Source: Enterobacteriaceae bacterium (GTDB lineage: Bacteria; Pseudomonadota; Gammaproteobacteria; Enterobacterales; Enterobacteriaceae). Taken from it: a DNA stretch of 64,000 nucleotides. The position numbers were made by a program, and so were the translations under genes. The notes under the pieces were generated by a model. It made no database searches. It was not told where the DNA came from and was given only the letters and a program-made list of their open reading frames with translations. The stretch spans positions 95,397 through 159,396 of the forward strand of contig CABIZV010000003.1 in assembly GCA_902363335.1 (NCBI GenBank), in the 5' to 3' direction. Below, in pieces: positions 34,432 to 42,232 of the stretch (its first letter is position 1; each line of letters begins with the position of its first letter).

Positions 34432-35496
34432 TCACTTGCCTAAGGCGTGGATAATCACCTGTGCAGCACGTTGCCCCGCCATTCCATCGTTAAAAGCGTC
34501 GCAGTATTCGCTTTTAAAGTACTGGCTTTTTTCCGCATGCTGTTGCCAATTGTAGTCGTCAGCCAGATATCGGCGCAGATCTTCCATATCATTAGCGACG
34601 GGAAGGTAGGCTTTAACTTCTTGCTCAGGGCTATCAATGCAGCTAAATGAGGTATTATTTGCCAGAATAGACTCCATTTCTTTCCAGTGCAGGAGAATGA
34701 TCTTCTTATCGGCATTGATCGCATCAAAAATAAAACCGCTATTATCGGTAATGACGTAATCGGCCTGATGGAGCAGTGGGAAGGTTATATTGCTATCGGA
34801 AACAATATTTTTCAGATTGCGTTTTGCCGTTTTTAACGCAGTCTGTTCTGGCTTTTTATACAGCGTCCCATGATGTAGTTTAGTGATGATATTATACTCA
34901 TCACTTAAACGGCCTAGTTTTTCCGCCCACGGAATAATTGAACTTAAATCCCCATAGGTTGGCGCATAGAGAATCGTTTTCTTCTGGGCGTTAATTTTCA
35001 GGTCAGCGGGTAATGTTTTATTATAAAGATTGTTATGCCAGTCATCAAAGCGCGGATTACCTACAATATGAACATTGCCAGCCGCTGCTAGTGATTTTTT
35101 AGTGTAGTTGCTATAGCACAGTATCGCATCGTATCTTGTATTCCACTCAGCGTGATTCCACTGATTTTTTGCCAACCCATAGACGGTTCTGATATGTACT
35201 TTTGACAATTGATCAAAGTAATTAATATAGTACGGGCTTAGCAGGCAGGAATACGTTCTGGACATATTTAGCGCCGCGGATAACGGAATACAGTCCAGGC
35301 CAGGAACATTGATTTTCGCAAGAGAGGTTAACATCTCATTGACGAATTCAGGTTCAATGAGATCGTTAATAACTAATTCGCAGGGTATTTTTTTCTTCAG
35401 TAGTTCACTAATAATATTGCGATAAACTTCATAGTGAAAAGATGTTTCCATGAAGAAGCCAATGCATTGACCCTCGCTAAGGATGTTGGTTGTCAT
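34432..35496 (-). CDS. CDP-glycerol/polyol-phosphate transferase-like protein (TagB/TagF family)
   Basis: A 354-residue protein of the teichoic-acid-type glycerophosphotransferase fold (GT-B). Diagnostic parts are KKTILYAPTYGDLSSIIPW (residues ~168-186), the histidine-containing IITKLHHGTLYKKPE (~198-212) and FPLLHQADYVITDNSGFIFDAINADKKIILLHW (~240-272). The TDNSGxxFDA motif contacts the CDP-polyol phosphate. It lacks the long N-terminal extensions of polymerising TagF, so it may add a single phosphopolyol. The probable activated donor is made by the TagD-like enzyme at 28.4 kb. Leftward, facing lfgN's side of the locus. Confidence 0.78.
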   Translation of the reverse strand: MTTNILSEGQCIGFFMETSFHYEVYRNIISELLKKKIPCELVINDLIEPEFVNEMLTSLAKINVPGLDCIPLSAALNMSRTYSCLLSPYYINYFDQLSKVHIRTVYGLAKNQWNHAEWNTRYDAILCYSNYTKKSLAAAGNVHIVGNPRFDDWHNNLYNKTLPADLKINAQKKTILYAPTYGDLSSIIPWAEKLGRLSDEYNIITKLHHGTLYKKPEQTALKTAKRNLKNIVSDSNITFPLLHQADYVITDNSGFIFDAINADKKIILLHWKEMESILANNTSFSCIDSPEQEVKAYLPVANDMEDLRRYLADDYNWQQHAEKSQYFKSEYCDAFNDGMAGQRAAQVIIHALGK

Positions 35497-35546
35497 ATTC
35501 TATTTCCTACGCAACGATCATTGAAACCGGGCTGTTTTGTCACCGT

Positions 35547-35984
35547 CTAACCCTGCTGATACAACCAATTCTCCGGCTCAGTGCTATTAAGCAAATTGCC
35601 CAGAATCTCCTGCTGCATATTCATCAACGCGCCGTTGTACTCATTTGCCGTCTGGCAGTTTGCGGCTTGCTGCTGTAATCCCTGCCATAAGGTGCTGACG
35701 GTGTGACGGTGGGCCGCCGGAAGACGTGCAATCAGCGTTTTCATGCCTTCGGTGTTGGCGTCGATACCTAACTGGGCGAGCACCTGATAACGCTGCTGGC
35801 TATGCTGCGATAGCTGCTGGTACAGCGCCATAATTTGCTCGTTGATAGCGTCCATGGCGGCCGCATCGCGGGCCACGATATGGTGGCGCTGCTTTTCAAG
35901 TAAAACGGTCAGATTATGGTAGTGCTTGCGGTCTTCGGCCATATCCTGGATCAGTGCTTTAACGCGCTGGGCGGCGTTAGTCAT
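35547..35984 (-). CDS. lfgN: Lateral flagellar chaperone LfgN (FlgN family)
   Basis: The 145-residue helical export chaperone for the hook-filament junction proteins LfgK and LfgL. Sequence is coiled-coil-like (EDRKHYHNLTVLLEKQRHHIVARDAAAMDAINEQIMALYQQLSQHSQQR) and ends in a polar tail. Length (E. coli FlgN 138) and position after lfgM identify it. It marks the return to conserved, GC-richer flagellar DNA after the island. It is 2 bases from lfgM and is the last gene of lfgA-M-N. Confidence 0.85.
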   Translation of the reverse strand: MTNAAQRVKALIQDMAEDRKHYHNLTVLLEKQRHHIVARDAAAMDAINEQIMALYQQLSQHSQQRYQVLAQLGIDANTEGMKTLIARLPAAHRHTVSTLWQGLQQQAANCQTANEYNGALMNMQQEILGNLLNSTEPENWLYQQG

Positions 35985-35986
35985 AA

Positions 35987-36259
35987 TTACCTCTGGAAAT
36001 ACTTCTGCATTGCATCGGTCAGCGAATCAACGTTGATGCTGATTTTTCCGCTGCTGATGGCATCTTTCATTTCGGCCACGCGCGCCATGTCGACTTCTGG
36101 CAGCGTGCTCAGCTGCGTTTGCGCGTCGCCCAATACCGGATCAATGGCGGCGCTGCGGGTGACGCTGGTGCCTTCTGGCGCAACGGTACGAGTCTGCTCT
36201 GCGCTGCTGGCTTTATTGATAGCCGTGGTCAGGTTGTACTGTGTTGGTGCTACTTTCAT
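35987..36259 (-). CDS. lfgM: Lateral anti-sigma-28 factor LfgM (FlgM family)
   Basis: A 90-residue protein expected to hold LafS inactive until it is exported through the finished hook-basal body. The disordered N-terminus and the C-terminal helices (LPEVDMARVAEMKDAISSGKISINVDSLTDAMQKYFQR) match the FlgM sigma-binding region (VxxIKxAIxxGxYxID). It is the middle gene of the lfgA-M-N set; 130 bases separate it from lfgA. Confidence 0.92.
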   Translation of the reverse strand: MKVAPTQYNLTTAINKASSAEQTRTVAPEGTSVTRSAAIDPVLGDAQTQLSTLPEVDMARVAEMKDAISSGKISINVDSLTDAMQKYFQR

Positions 36260-36389
36260 CGCTGAGCCCTCGTTTTCATTTATTTTTTGGTTGCGTATGA
36301 ACCTTGCCTGGCGGAAGTCTGACTTCCCACGCCCTTATCAGTACAGGGCGGCCAGAAGTGGGCGGTTCTTAAACGCTAATGAGCGTTTT
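36260..36389. promoter_or_regulatory. lfgA-lfgM intergenic region with two palindromes
   Basis: 130 bases containing ggaagtc-t-gacttcc (36313-36327) and gccct...agggc (about 36331-36349). aacgct-aatg-agcgtttttt sits next to the lfgA stop. It could hold an independent lfgM promoter, as known for flgM in primary systems. I found no convincing sigma-28 match. Confidence 0.4.
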
Positions 36390-37178
36390 TTACTGTCCGC
36401 TGGCATAGACCATCTTCACCACGCCAATATCCTCAACGATGGCGCTCACGATGCGTCCGCTGCTCTCATTTTTTACTTTGATTATCTCACCTTTGCGCCC
36501 TTTTTTAACGGCCTCGCCCATGGTGCGGGCCTCGACGCCGTTTTGCTCGGCAATCATCAACACGCGTTGTCCGCGCTCAACTAATAACGGCGACTCCAGT
36601 TGGTTTTGCATGATCGGCTGGCGGTCGCGGATACGGCGTTTGACCGTCATGCCGATGATGTCATCGGGCCGGGTGACGTAGTCGCCGCGTGCGTTGCTGA
36701 TATTGATTTTTCTCACGGCGAGGCTGTCGGCGCTAATGACCTGCCCGCGCTCCAGGGTGTTGTCGGCCACCATCACTGGCAGATAGATATCAGGCTTTAC
36801 GGTGACCGCAAGATCCCAACCGTTGGCATCGGCACAGCGAACGTCAAAACGCAGACGATTGAGATCAAGGCGATCGCCGCCGGGAATGGAAACCGCAGGT
36901 TCTTGATGGCAGGTGGCGAGCTGCGAGGCTTCTGCCGGAATAAACAGGTTCATCTTTGCCTGATATTCGGGCCAGTTACGACGCTTGGCTTCCTGGCGAA
37001 CGATGTCTGCCGCATGGAGCTGAACGGTAACGTAGATTTGCTTGCGGGCGTTGGTCGGGGCTGGGTTGGCAAGTGCCGGCGCCGCTATCCAGCACAGCAG
37101 CAGGAAAATTCCGGCGCAGAGGCGGAAATCCTCTTTCACCCTGAAGCTGAATAATTTAAGAAAAGCATTGTAAATCAT
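36390..37178 (-). CDS. lfgA: Lateral flagellar P-ring assembly chaperone LfgA (FlgA family)
   Basis: A 262-residue periplasmic protein with a signal peptide (hydrophobic LCAGIFLLLCWIAAPALA preceded by RVKEDFR), a middle SAF-like domain (PVMVADNTLERGQVISADSLAVRKI) and the C-terminal region GQRVLMIAEQNGVEARTMGEAVKKGRKGEIIKVKNESSGRIVSAIVEDIGVVKM, typical of FlgA. It helps assemble the LfgI P ring. Longer than E. coli FlgA (219) at the N-terminus. Divergent from lfgB over 77 bases. Confidence 0.92.
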   Translation of the reverse strand: MIYNAFLKLFSFRVKEDFRLCAGIFLLLCWIAAPALANPAPTNARKQIYVTVQLHAADIVRQEAKRRNWPEYQAKMNLFIPAEASQLATCHQEPAVSIPGGDRLDLNRLRFDVRCADANGWDLAVTVKPDIYLPVMVADNTLERGQVISADSLAVRKINISNARGDYVTRPDDIIGMTVKRRIRDRQPIMQNQLESPLLVERGQRVLMIAEQNGVEARTMGEAVKKGRKGEIIKVKNESSGRIVSAIVEDIGVVKMVYASGQ

Positions 37179-37192
37179 GTAATTAAAACCTT

Positions 37193-37206
37193 GGCATGAA
37201 TATTGC
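37193..37206 (+). promoter_or_regulatory. Sigma-54 (-24/-12) promoter of the lfgB operon
   Basis: TTGGCATGAATATTGCTAAA (37191-37210) has the invariant GG (37193-37194) and GC (37205-37206) separated by exactly ten bases and matches TGGCAC-N5-TTGC at all but one position. It lies 50 bases before the lfgB start. It shares 17 of 20 bases with the site before lafB. LafK is the expected activator. Confidence 0.85.
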
Positions 37207-37255
37207 TAAAAGGGAGCGTAGATCATGCAGGTTCAGTATCACGAGGACAGGAATT

Positions 37256-37606
37256 GTGAGTATTACTTTTGACAAAGCATTGGGCGTTCATCCACAGGCT
37301 GTAGCACTTCGACTTTCCCGAGCAGAGTTGCTGTCAGCCAATCTTGCAAACGTTGATACCCCAAACTTCCAGGCTAAAGATATTGATTTTGCCTCCGAGA
37401 TGCAACGCTCGAAGTCAGTTTTTTCAAATCAGTCGGCCGCGCAGGAGATGTATCGCGTGCCTTATCAACCGGCTTCCGACGGTAACACCGTGTCGTTAAA
37501 CGTTGAGCAGGCTGAGTTCGCGAAAAACACCCAGGACTACCAGATGAGCCTGGCATTTTTAAACATGAAGTTCACTGGCCTCAAGCAGGCCATTGACGGC
37601 AAGTAA
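37256..37606 (+). CDS. lfgB: Lateral flagellar proximal rod protein LfgB (FlgB family)
   Basis: The 116-residue rod subunit. The N-terminal helix and the flagellar rod signature are clear (RLSRAELLSANLANVDTPNFQAKDIDF, residues ~20-46). I chose GTG 37256 (GTGAGTATTAC..., MSITFDKALGV), which has an AGGACAGG SD; the ATG at 37196 overlaps the sigma-54 promoter and cannot be the start. It is shorter than E. coli FlgB (138) by trimming of the central loop. First gene of lfgB-L. Confidence 0.93.
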   Translation: MSITFDKALGVHPQAVALRLSRAELLSANLANVDTPNFQAKDIDFASEMQRSKSVFSNQSAAQEMYRVPYQPASDGNTVSLNVEQAEFAKNTQDYQMSLAFLNMKFTGLKQAIDGK

Positions 37607-37629
37607 TCCAACGCAGGTAACCACGGAAT

Positions 37630-38055
37630 ATGGCTTTTTCGGATATTTATCGCGTGTCGGGGTCGGCGATGACGGCGCAAACCGTTCGACTTAACACCAT
37701 CGCCAGTAACCTCGCCAATGCGGAAACCGCCTCCGCCACCGAAAACGACACTTATAAAGCTCGTCGCCCGGTGTTTGCAGCGGTTTATAAGAATGATGAG
37801 TTGATGAATGACCGTGCCTTAACCGGCGCGCGGGTGCAGGTCATGGACGTTGTTGAAACCGGTAATGCGGTACAACGCTATGAACCGCATAACCCGCTGG
37901 CGAGTGAAGACGGCTACGTCTATTACCCCGACGTTAACGTGGTGGAAGAGATGGCGGACATGATGTCGGCCTCACGCGGCTTTGAAACCAACGTAGAAGT
38001 TCTCAACAGTGTGAAAAGCATGCAGCAAAGCCTGCTGCGACTTGGAGAAGCATAA
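37630..38055 (+). CDS. lfgC: Lateral flagellar proximal rod protein LfgC (FlgC family)
   Basis: A 141-residue rod protein. The N-terminal SGSAMTAQTVRLNTIASNLANAETASATEN segment is the flagellin/rod 'SANLAN' signature and the C-terminus VNVVEEMADMMSASRGFETNVEVLNSVKSMQQSLLRLGEA is the standard FlgC tail. E. coli FlgC is 134 residues. It is preceded by a GG-rich SD after lfgB and followed after two bases by lfgD. Confidence 0.95.
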   Translation: MAFSDIYRVSGSAMTAQTVRLNTIASNLANAETASATENDTYKARRPVFAAVYKNDELMNDRALTGARVQVMDVVETGNAVQRYEPHNPLASEDGYVYYPDVNVVEEMADMMSASRGFETNVEVLNSVKSMQQSLLRLGEA

Positions 38056-38057
38056 GT

Positions 38058-38795
38058 ATGAACGTAGATAGCTCCTACGCCGATAGCCGTGCGGGCAGCA
38101 CAACCGACGGCATTGCCAGCAACAGCACCGCCTCGGGCATGAACACTATGTTTATGCAGCTCCTGGTGGCGCAGATCCAAAACCAGGATCCGCTGAACCC
38201 GACAGATGGCACCGAGTACGTCAGCCAGTTAGCGCAGCTGACGCAGGTACAGTCGATGGAAAACATGTCGCAGTTGATGGCGAACAGCTCCGTCCTGATG
38301 GACAACCTGCAAACGCTGACCACCGGCAACCTGGTAGGACAGCACGTGATGGTGCAGACCGATTCTATTCAAAGTGACGGCGAAACGTCACTGGACGGGC
38401 GCGTGACGCTGGAGCATCCGGCAAACGTCGTCACGGTGATCGTCAAAGATTCCGCCGGCGTTGAGCACAAGGTGGAGCTGGGTAAACAGGAAGCAGGTCA
38501 GGTGGACTTCACTATCGATCCCAAAGAGATGGGTCTGAGCGAAGGCAAATACACCCTGAGCGTGGTGACGGATACCGGTGAAGAAAACGTGCCGATTGAG
38601 ATTGGCGGCGTGGTGAATAACGTCCGCATCCCGCTGGATGGCAGCCCAACCGTGCTGGATATCAACGGCATTGGCGAAATTGCCTACAACAACATTACCC
38701 AGTTTGGTAACACCTCGAATAATAAGCCTGAAGAGAATCAGGACCCTAATAAACCTGAAGAGAATCAGGAATCTAATAAACAGGAACAACTATGA
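38058..38795 (+). CDS. lfgD: Lateral hook-cap protein LfgD (FlgD family)
   Basis: The 245-residue scaffold for hook polymerisation. MNTMFMQLLVAQIQNQDPLNPTDGTEYVSQLAQLTQVQSMENMSQLM (residues ~30-76) is the conserved FlgD N-domain; a tudor-like/FnIII-like core follows. The last ~25 residues form a hydrophilic repeat (NKPEENQDP, NKPEENQES, NKQEQL) absent from E. coli FlgD. It comes from 27-base DNA repeats at 38721-38747 and 38748-38774. The stop overlaps the lfgE start. Confidence 0.93.
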   Translation: MNVDSSYADSRAGSTTDGIASNSTASGMNTMFMQLLVAQIQNQDPLNPTDGTEYVSQLAQLTQVQSMENMSQLMANSSVLMDNLQTLTTGNLVGQHVMVQTDSIQSDGETSLDGRVTLEHPANVVTVIVKDSAGVEHKVELGKQEAGQVDFTIDPKEMGLSEGKYTLSVVTDTGEENVPIEIGGVVNNVRIPLDGSPTVLDINGIGEIAYNNITQFGNTSNNKPEENQDPNKPEENQESNKQEQL

Positions 38796-39994
38796 GCTTT
38801 AGTATTGCAACCTCCGGCCTGAATGCCGTTACCGAACAGCTAAACGCGATTTCTAACAACATTGCTAACTCCGGCACCGTCGGCTTTAAATCGGGCCGCG
38901 CAGAGTTCGCCGCACTGTATGCCGACAGCCAGCCGCTGGGCGTCGGTGTCACCGGCGTGACGCAGAGCATCACCAAAGGTGGAAGTATCACTTCCACCGG
39001 CACCGCGCTGGATCTGGCTATCAACGGTAACGGCTTCTTTATGGTTCGCGATAGCGCGGGCACCACCGCTTACACCCGTGCGGGCTACTTCGGTACCGAC
39101 AACAACGGCAATCTAATCAACAACCAGGGCATGTATTTGCAGGGTTATCCGGTTGATGCCAACGGCGCGTTGCAGGTCGGGACTATCGGCAACCTGACCA
39201 TCAGCAGCGGGTCAATTCCGGCTAAAGCGACCAGCAGCATCGACTTCACGGCAAACCTTGATGCTCGTGCGGAGGCCCCAGCAACTTCACCGTTCGACCC
39301 GAAAGACAACACCTCTTACAACAACTCCTACACCACACAGGTTTATGACTCACTGGGCCGTGAACACACGCTGAACCAGTATTTTGTCAAAACCGGTGAG
39401 AACACGTGGGATGTGCATTACTACATGGATGACAAGCCGGTCACCAGCGGCGGCACGAACCAGGTACAGAGCCTGACCTTCAACAGCCAGGGTATTTTGA
39501 CCGATCCGACCGGTGCGGTTGCGCTGAGCGCAGATATTGACGGTGCCGATGCGATTAACATCGACATGAGCTACAACGGCACCTCCCAGTACGGTTCCGA
39601 TTTCTCCGTCAGCAAAAACAAAGGTGATGGTTACGCTTCAGGCGAGCGCACCGGCCAGGCGATTGACGAAGACGGCAGCGTCTACGCCACCTTCTCCAAC
39701 GGCGAGCGTTTGCTGCAAGGTCAGCTGGTACTGGCGAACTTCACCAACCCGAACGGCCTGAAATCGCAAGACGGTACGACCTGGGCGCAGACCGCAAGCT
39801 CCGGCGCGCCGCTGACCGGTGCACCGGGTTCTGGCCTGCTGGGTTCAATTGTTTCCGGCGCGCTGGAGTCGTCAAACGTCGACCTGACCTCCGAACTGGT
39901 GGGGCTGATGAGCGCGCAGCGTAACTATCAGGCCAACACCAAAGTCATCAGCACCAATGACAGCATGATGAACTCGCTGTTCCAGGCCCTGTAA
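38792..39994 (+). CDS. lfgE: Lateral flagellar hook protein LfgE (FlgE family)
   Basis: The 400-residue hook subunit (E. coli FlgE is 402). The N-terminal signature SGLNAVTEQLNAISNNIANSGTVGFKSGRAEF and the C-terminal SNVDLTSELVGLMSAQRNYQANTKVISTNDSMMNSLFQAL helices that form the D0 domain are both intact. The variable D1/D2 regions lie between. ATGA overlap with lfgD and a TAATG overlap with lfgF show tight coupling. Confidence 0.96.
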   Translation: MSFSIATSGLNAVTEQLNAISNNIANSGTVGFKSGRAEFAALYADSQPLGVGVTGVTQSITKGGSITSTGTALDLAINGNGFFMVRDSAGTTAYTRAGYFGTDNNGNLINNQGMYLQGYPVDANGALQVGTIGNLTISSGSIPAKATSSIDFTANLDARAEAPATSPFDPKDNTSYNNSYTTQVYDSLGREHTLNQYFVKTGENTWDVHYYMDDKPVTSGGTNQVQSLTFNSQGILTDPTGAVALSADIDGADAINIDMSYNGTSQYGSDFSVSKNKGDGYASGERTGQAIDEDGSVYATFSNGERLLQGQLVLANFTNPNGLKSQDGTTWAQTASSGAPLTGAPGSGLLGSIVSGALESSNVDLTSELVGLMSAQRNYQANTKVISTNDSMMNSLFQAL

Positions 39995-40725
39995 TGGATC
40001 GCTTGATTTTTACCGCCGTTAGCGGTGCCGCGCGGAGCTTGTCCCAGCAGGAAATTCACGCCAACAACCTGGCGAACGTCAACACCGAAGGGTTTCGCAG
40101 CGATCTTGATAACGCGATAACCCAGCAGGTTAACGGGGAGGGCTATGCCTCCCGTTATCTGGCCCAGCCCACGCAAGGCAGCGTGGATATGGCGCCGGGT
40201 GCGGTACGGGAAACCGGCCGCGACCTGGATATCGCTATCAAAGGCGATGGCCTGATTGCCCTGCGCAGCGGTGCCCGCGAGGTCTACACCCGTAACGGGC
40301 AAATTGACGTGAACGCTGATGGTGAACTGTCGGTTAATGGCCTGCCGCTGGAAGGGGATAACGGCCCGATTGTTCTGCCGCCATTCTCCTCCGTGGCGAT
40401 TGGTGACGACGGGGTGATCACTATTGTTCCTGAGGATGGCGATATCGCCGCACCGATGGACATCGACCGCGTCAAGCTGGTGAATATTCCCGCTAACCAA
40501 CTGAGCAAAAATCAGGCCGGTTTTCTGGTGACCAACGCCGCGTTTAACCCACGCGACGAAGACGTCACGGTCGCTTCCGGGCATCTGGAATCGGCCAACG
40601 TCTCCGCGATTGGCGAGATGGTATCCAGCATTGCGTTAAACCGTCAGTTTGAAGCGCAAATCAAGATGATGAAAGCGGCGGAAGATCTTGCCACCGCCGG
40701 CAATCGCCTGATTCGCGGCTCCTGA
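39994..40725 (+). CDS. lfgF: Lateral flagellar distal rod protein LfgF (FlgF family)
   Basis: A 243-residue rod protein: N-terminal GAARSLSQQEIHANNLANVNTEGFRSDLDNA signature and C-terminal GHLESANVSAIGEMVSSIALNRQFEAQIKMMKAAEDLATAGNRLIRGS. Slightly shorter than E. coli FlgF (251). It precedes lfgG with a GGAACAC SD region between. Confidence 0.95.
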   Translation: MDRLIFTAVSGAARSLSQQEIHANNLANVNTEGFRSDLDNAITQQVNGEGYASRYLAQPTQGSVDMAPGAVRETGRDLDIAIKGDGLIALRSGAREVYTRNGQIDVNADGELSVNGLPLEGDNGPIVLPPFSSVAIGDDGVITIVPEDGDIAAPMDIDRVKLVNIPANQLSKNQAGFLVTNAAFNPRDEDVTVASGHLESANVSAIGEMVSSIALNRQFEAQIKMMKAAEDLATAGNRLIRGS

Positions 40726-40746
40726 TAATACGATTAAGGAACACAG

Positions 40747-41532
40747 ATGAATCCCGCTTTATGGATCAGTAAAACTGGCTTAGCGGCGCAAGACGCCAAA
40801 ATGACCGCCATTTCTAACAACCTGGCGAACGTCAACACCACCAGTTTTAAACGTGACCGCGCGATGTTCGCCGATCTGTTCTATCAGAATCAGCGTACCC
40901 CGGGCGGCCAGCTTGATCAGAACAACGTCTCACCAACCGGCATTCAGTACGGTACCGGGGTCAAGATTGTTGGTACGCAGAAAGAGTTCACCGTCGGCAG
41001 TATTCAAAACACCGGGCAGAGCCTGGATGTGGCGATTACCGGGCAGGGCTTCTTCCAGGTTGAAACCGCCAATGGGGATATTGCTTATACCCGTGCGGGC
41101 AACCTGCAAAAAACGCCGGAAGGGGTGCTGACCAACGCGCAGGGCCTGCCGCTGATCCCGCAAATTGAGCTGCCGGACAACGTTAAAGATGTGCAGATTG
41201 GTAAAGACGGCACCATCACCGCCTCCGTGGCGGGCGAAGCCGACCCGGTGGAATTGGGTCAGTTAACGCTGGTGAACTTTGTCAATCCGGCCGGCCTTGA
41301 AGCCATCGGTGGCAACCTGTACCTCGAAACCGCCGCCAGCGGTGAAGCGGTAGAGGGTGTACCGGGTGAAGAGGCGTTTGGTCAACTGGAACAGGGGTCG
41401 CTGGAAGGCTCCAACGTGCAGGTTGTTGAAGAGATGGTCGATATGATCACCGTTCAACGTGCCTATGAAATGAACGCCAAAATGGTTTCTGCCGCAGACG
41501 ACATGCTGAAGTTTGTCACGCAGTCGATGTAA
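40747..41532 (+). CDS. lfgG: Lateral flagellar distal rod protein LfgG (FlgG family)
   Basis: A 261-residue distal rod subunit, practically the same length as E. coli FlgG (260). KTGLAAQDAKMTAISNNLANVNTTSFKRDRAMFADLFYQN (residues ~8-47) contains the FlgG-specific loop after the SNNLANVNT signature. The C-terminus ends MVDMITVQRAYEMNAKMVSAADDMLKFVTQSM. Confidence 0.96.
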   Translation: MNPALWISKTGLAAQDAKMTAISNNLANVNTTSFKRDRAMFADLFYQNQRTPGGQLDQNNVSPTGIQYGTGVKIVGTQKEFTVGSIQNTGQSLDVAITGQGFFQVETANGDIAYTRAGNLQKTPEGVLTNAQGLPLIPQIELPDNVKDVQIGKDGTITASVAGEADPVELGQLTLVNFVNPAGLEAIGGNLYLETAASGEAVEGVPGEEAFGQLEQGSLEGSNVQVVEEMVDMITVQRAYEMNAKMVSAADDMLKFVTQSM

Positions 41533-41556
41533 TGGCAGAGCAGTGAAGTGAATGAA

Positions 41557-42222
41557 ATGAAAAAGCAGGTAGCAATCGGTTTGCTGGTGCTGGCGCTGTC
41601 GGGCTGTGAAAGCCCGGCACTGCTGGTGCACAAAGACGATGCGGCGTATGCGCCGCCGGAAGATTTCACCATGCCCGACACGCATGTGCGTGGCGGGGGT
41701 GTATATAACAGCGGCTACAACTGGTCGCTGATTCAGGATCGTCGTGCGTATCGCATAGGCGATATTTTGACCGTCAAGCTCGACGAGTCCACCCAGGCGA
41801 GCAAACAGGCGCGCACCAACTTCGGCAAGAAGAATGATGTCTCTTTAGGCATCCCGGAAGCATTTGGTCATTCGGTCGATAAGCTTTCCGGCTCGGTCGA
41901 TGGCAATCGTAACTTCAACGGTAGCGCCACGTCGCAACAGCAAAACAGCCTGCGAGGGGCAATAACCGTCGCGGTTTACAAGGTTCTGCCGAACGGTGTA
42001 CTGGCTATTCGTGGCGAAAAATGGCTCACCCTCAATCAGGGGGATGAGTATATGCGCGTGACCGGTCTGGTGCGCGCCGATGATATCGAACGTGATAACT
42101 CGGTCTCATCACAGCGTATTGCCAACGCGCGTATCTCTTACGCGGGCCGCGGTGCGTTAAGCGATGCAAACGCCGCCGGATGGCTGGTGCGCTTCTTTAA
42201 CCACCCGCTGTTCCCAATCTGA
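41557..42222 (+). CDS. lfgH: Lateral flagellar L-ring lipoprotein LfgH (FlgH family)
   Basis: An outer-membrane lipoprotein forming the L ring. The signal peptide MKKQVAIGLLVLALSGC ends in a lipobox (LSGC) with Cys near residue 17. The body has SGYNWSLIQDRRAYRIGDILTVKLDESTQASKQARTNFGK, typical of FlgH, and ends ISYAGRGALSDANAAGWLVRFFNHPLFPI. I chose ATG 41557 because it gives a standard lipoprotein signal; GTG 41548 would add three residues. About 221 residues versus 232 in E. coli. Confidence 0.94.
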   Translation: MKKQVAIGLLVLALSGCESPALLVHKDDAAYAPPEDFTMPDTHVRGGGVYNSGYNWSLIQDRRAYRIGDILTVKLDESTQASKQARTNFGKKNDVSLGIPEAFGHSVDKLSGSVDGNRNFNGSATSQQQNSLRGAITVAVYKVLPNGVLAIRGEKWLTLNQGDEYMRVTGLVRADDIERDNSVSSQRIANARISYAGRGALSDANAAGWLVRFFNHPLFPI

Positions 42223-42232
42223 CGGAGGCATG

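Noticed and set aside
35916..36584. 222-codon plus-strand frame across lfgN, lfgM and lfgA
   Set aside because: Runs antisense through three well-identified flagellar genes and has no homology that I recognise.
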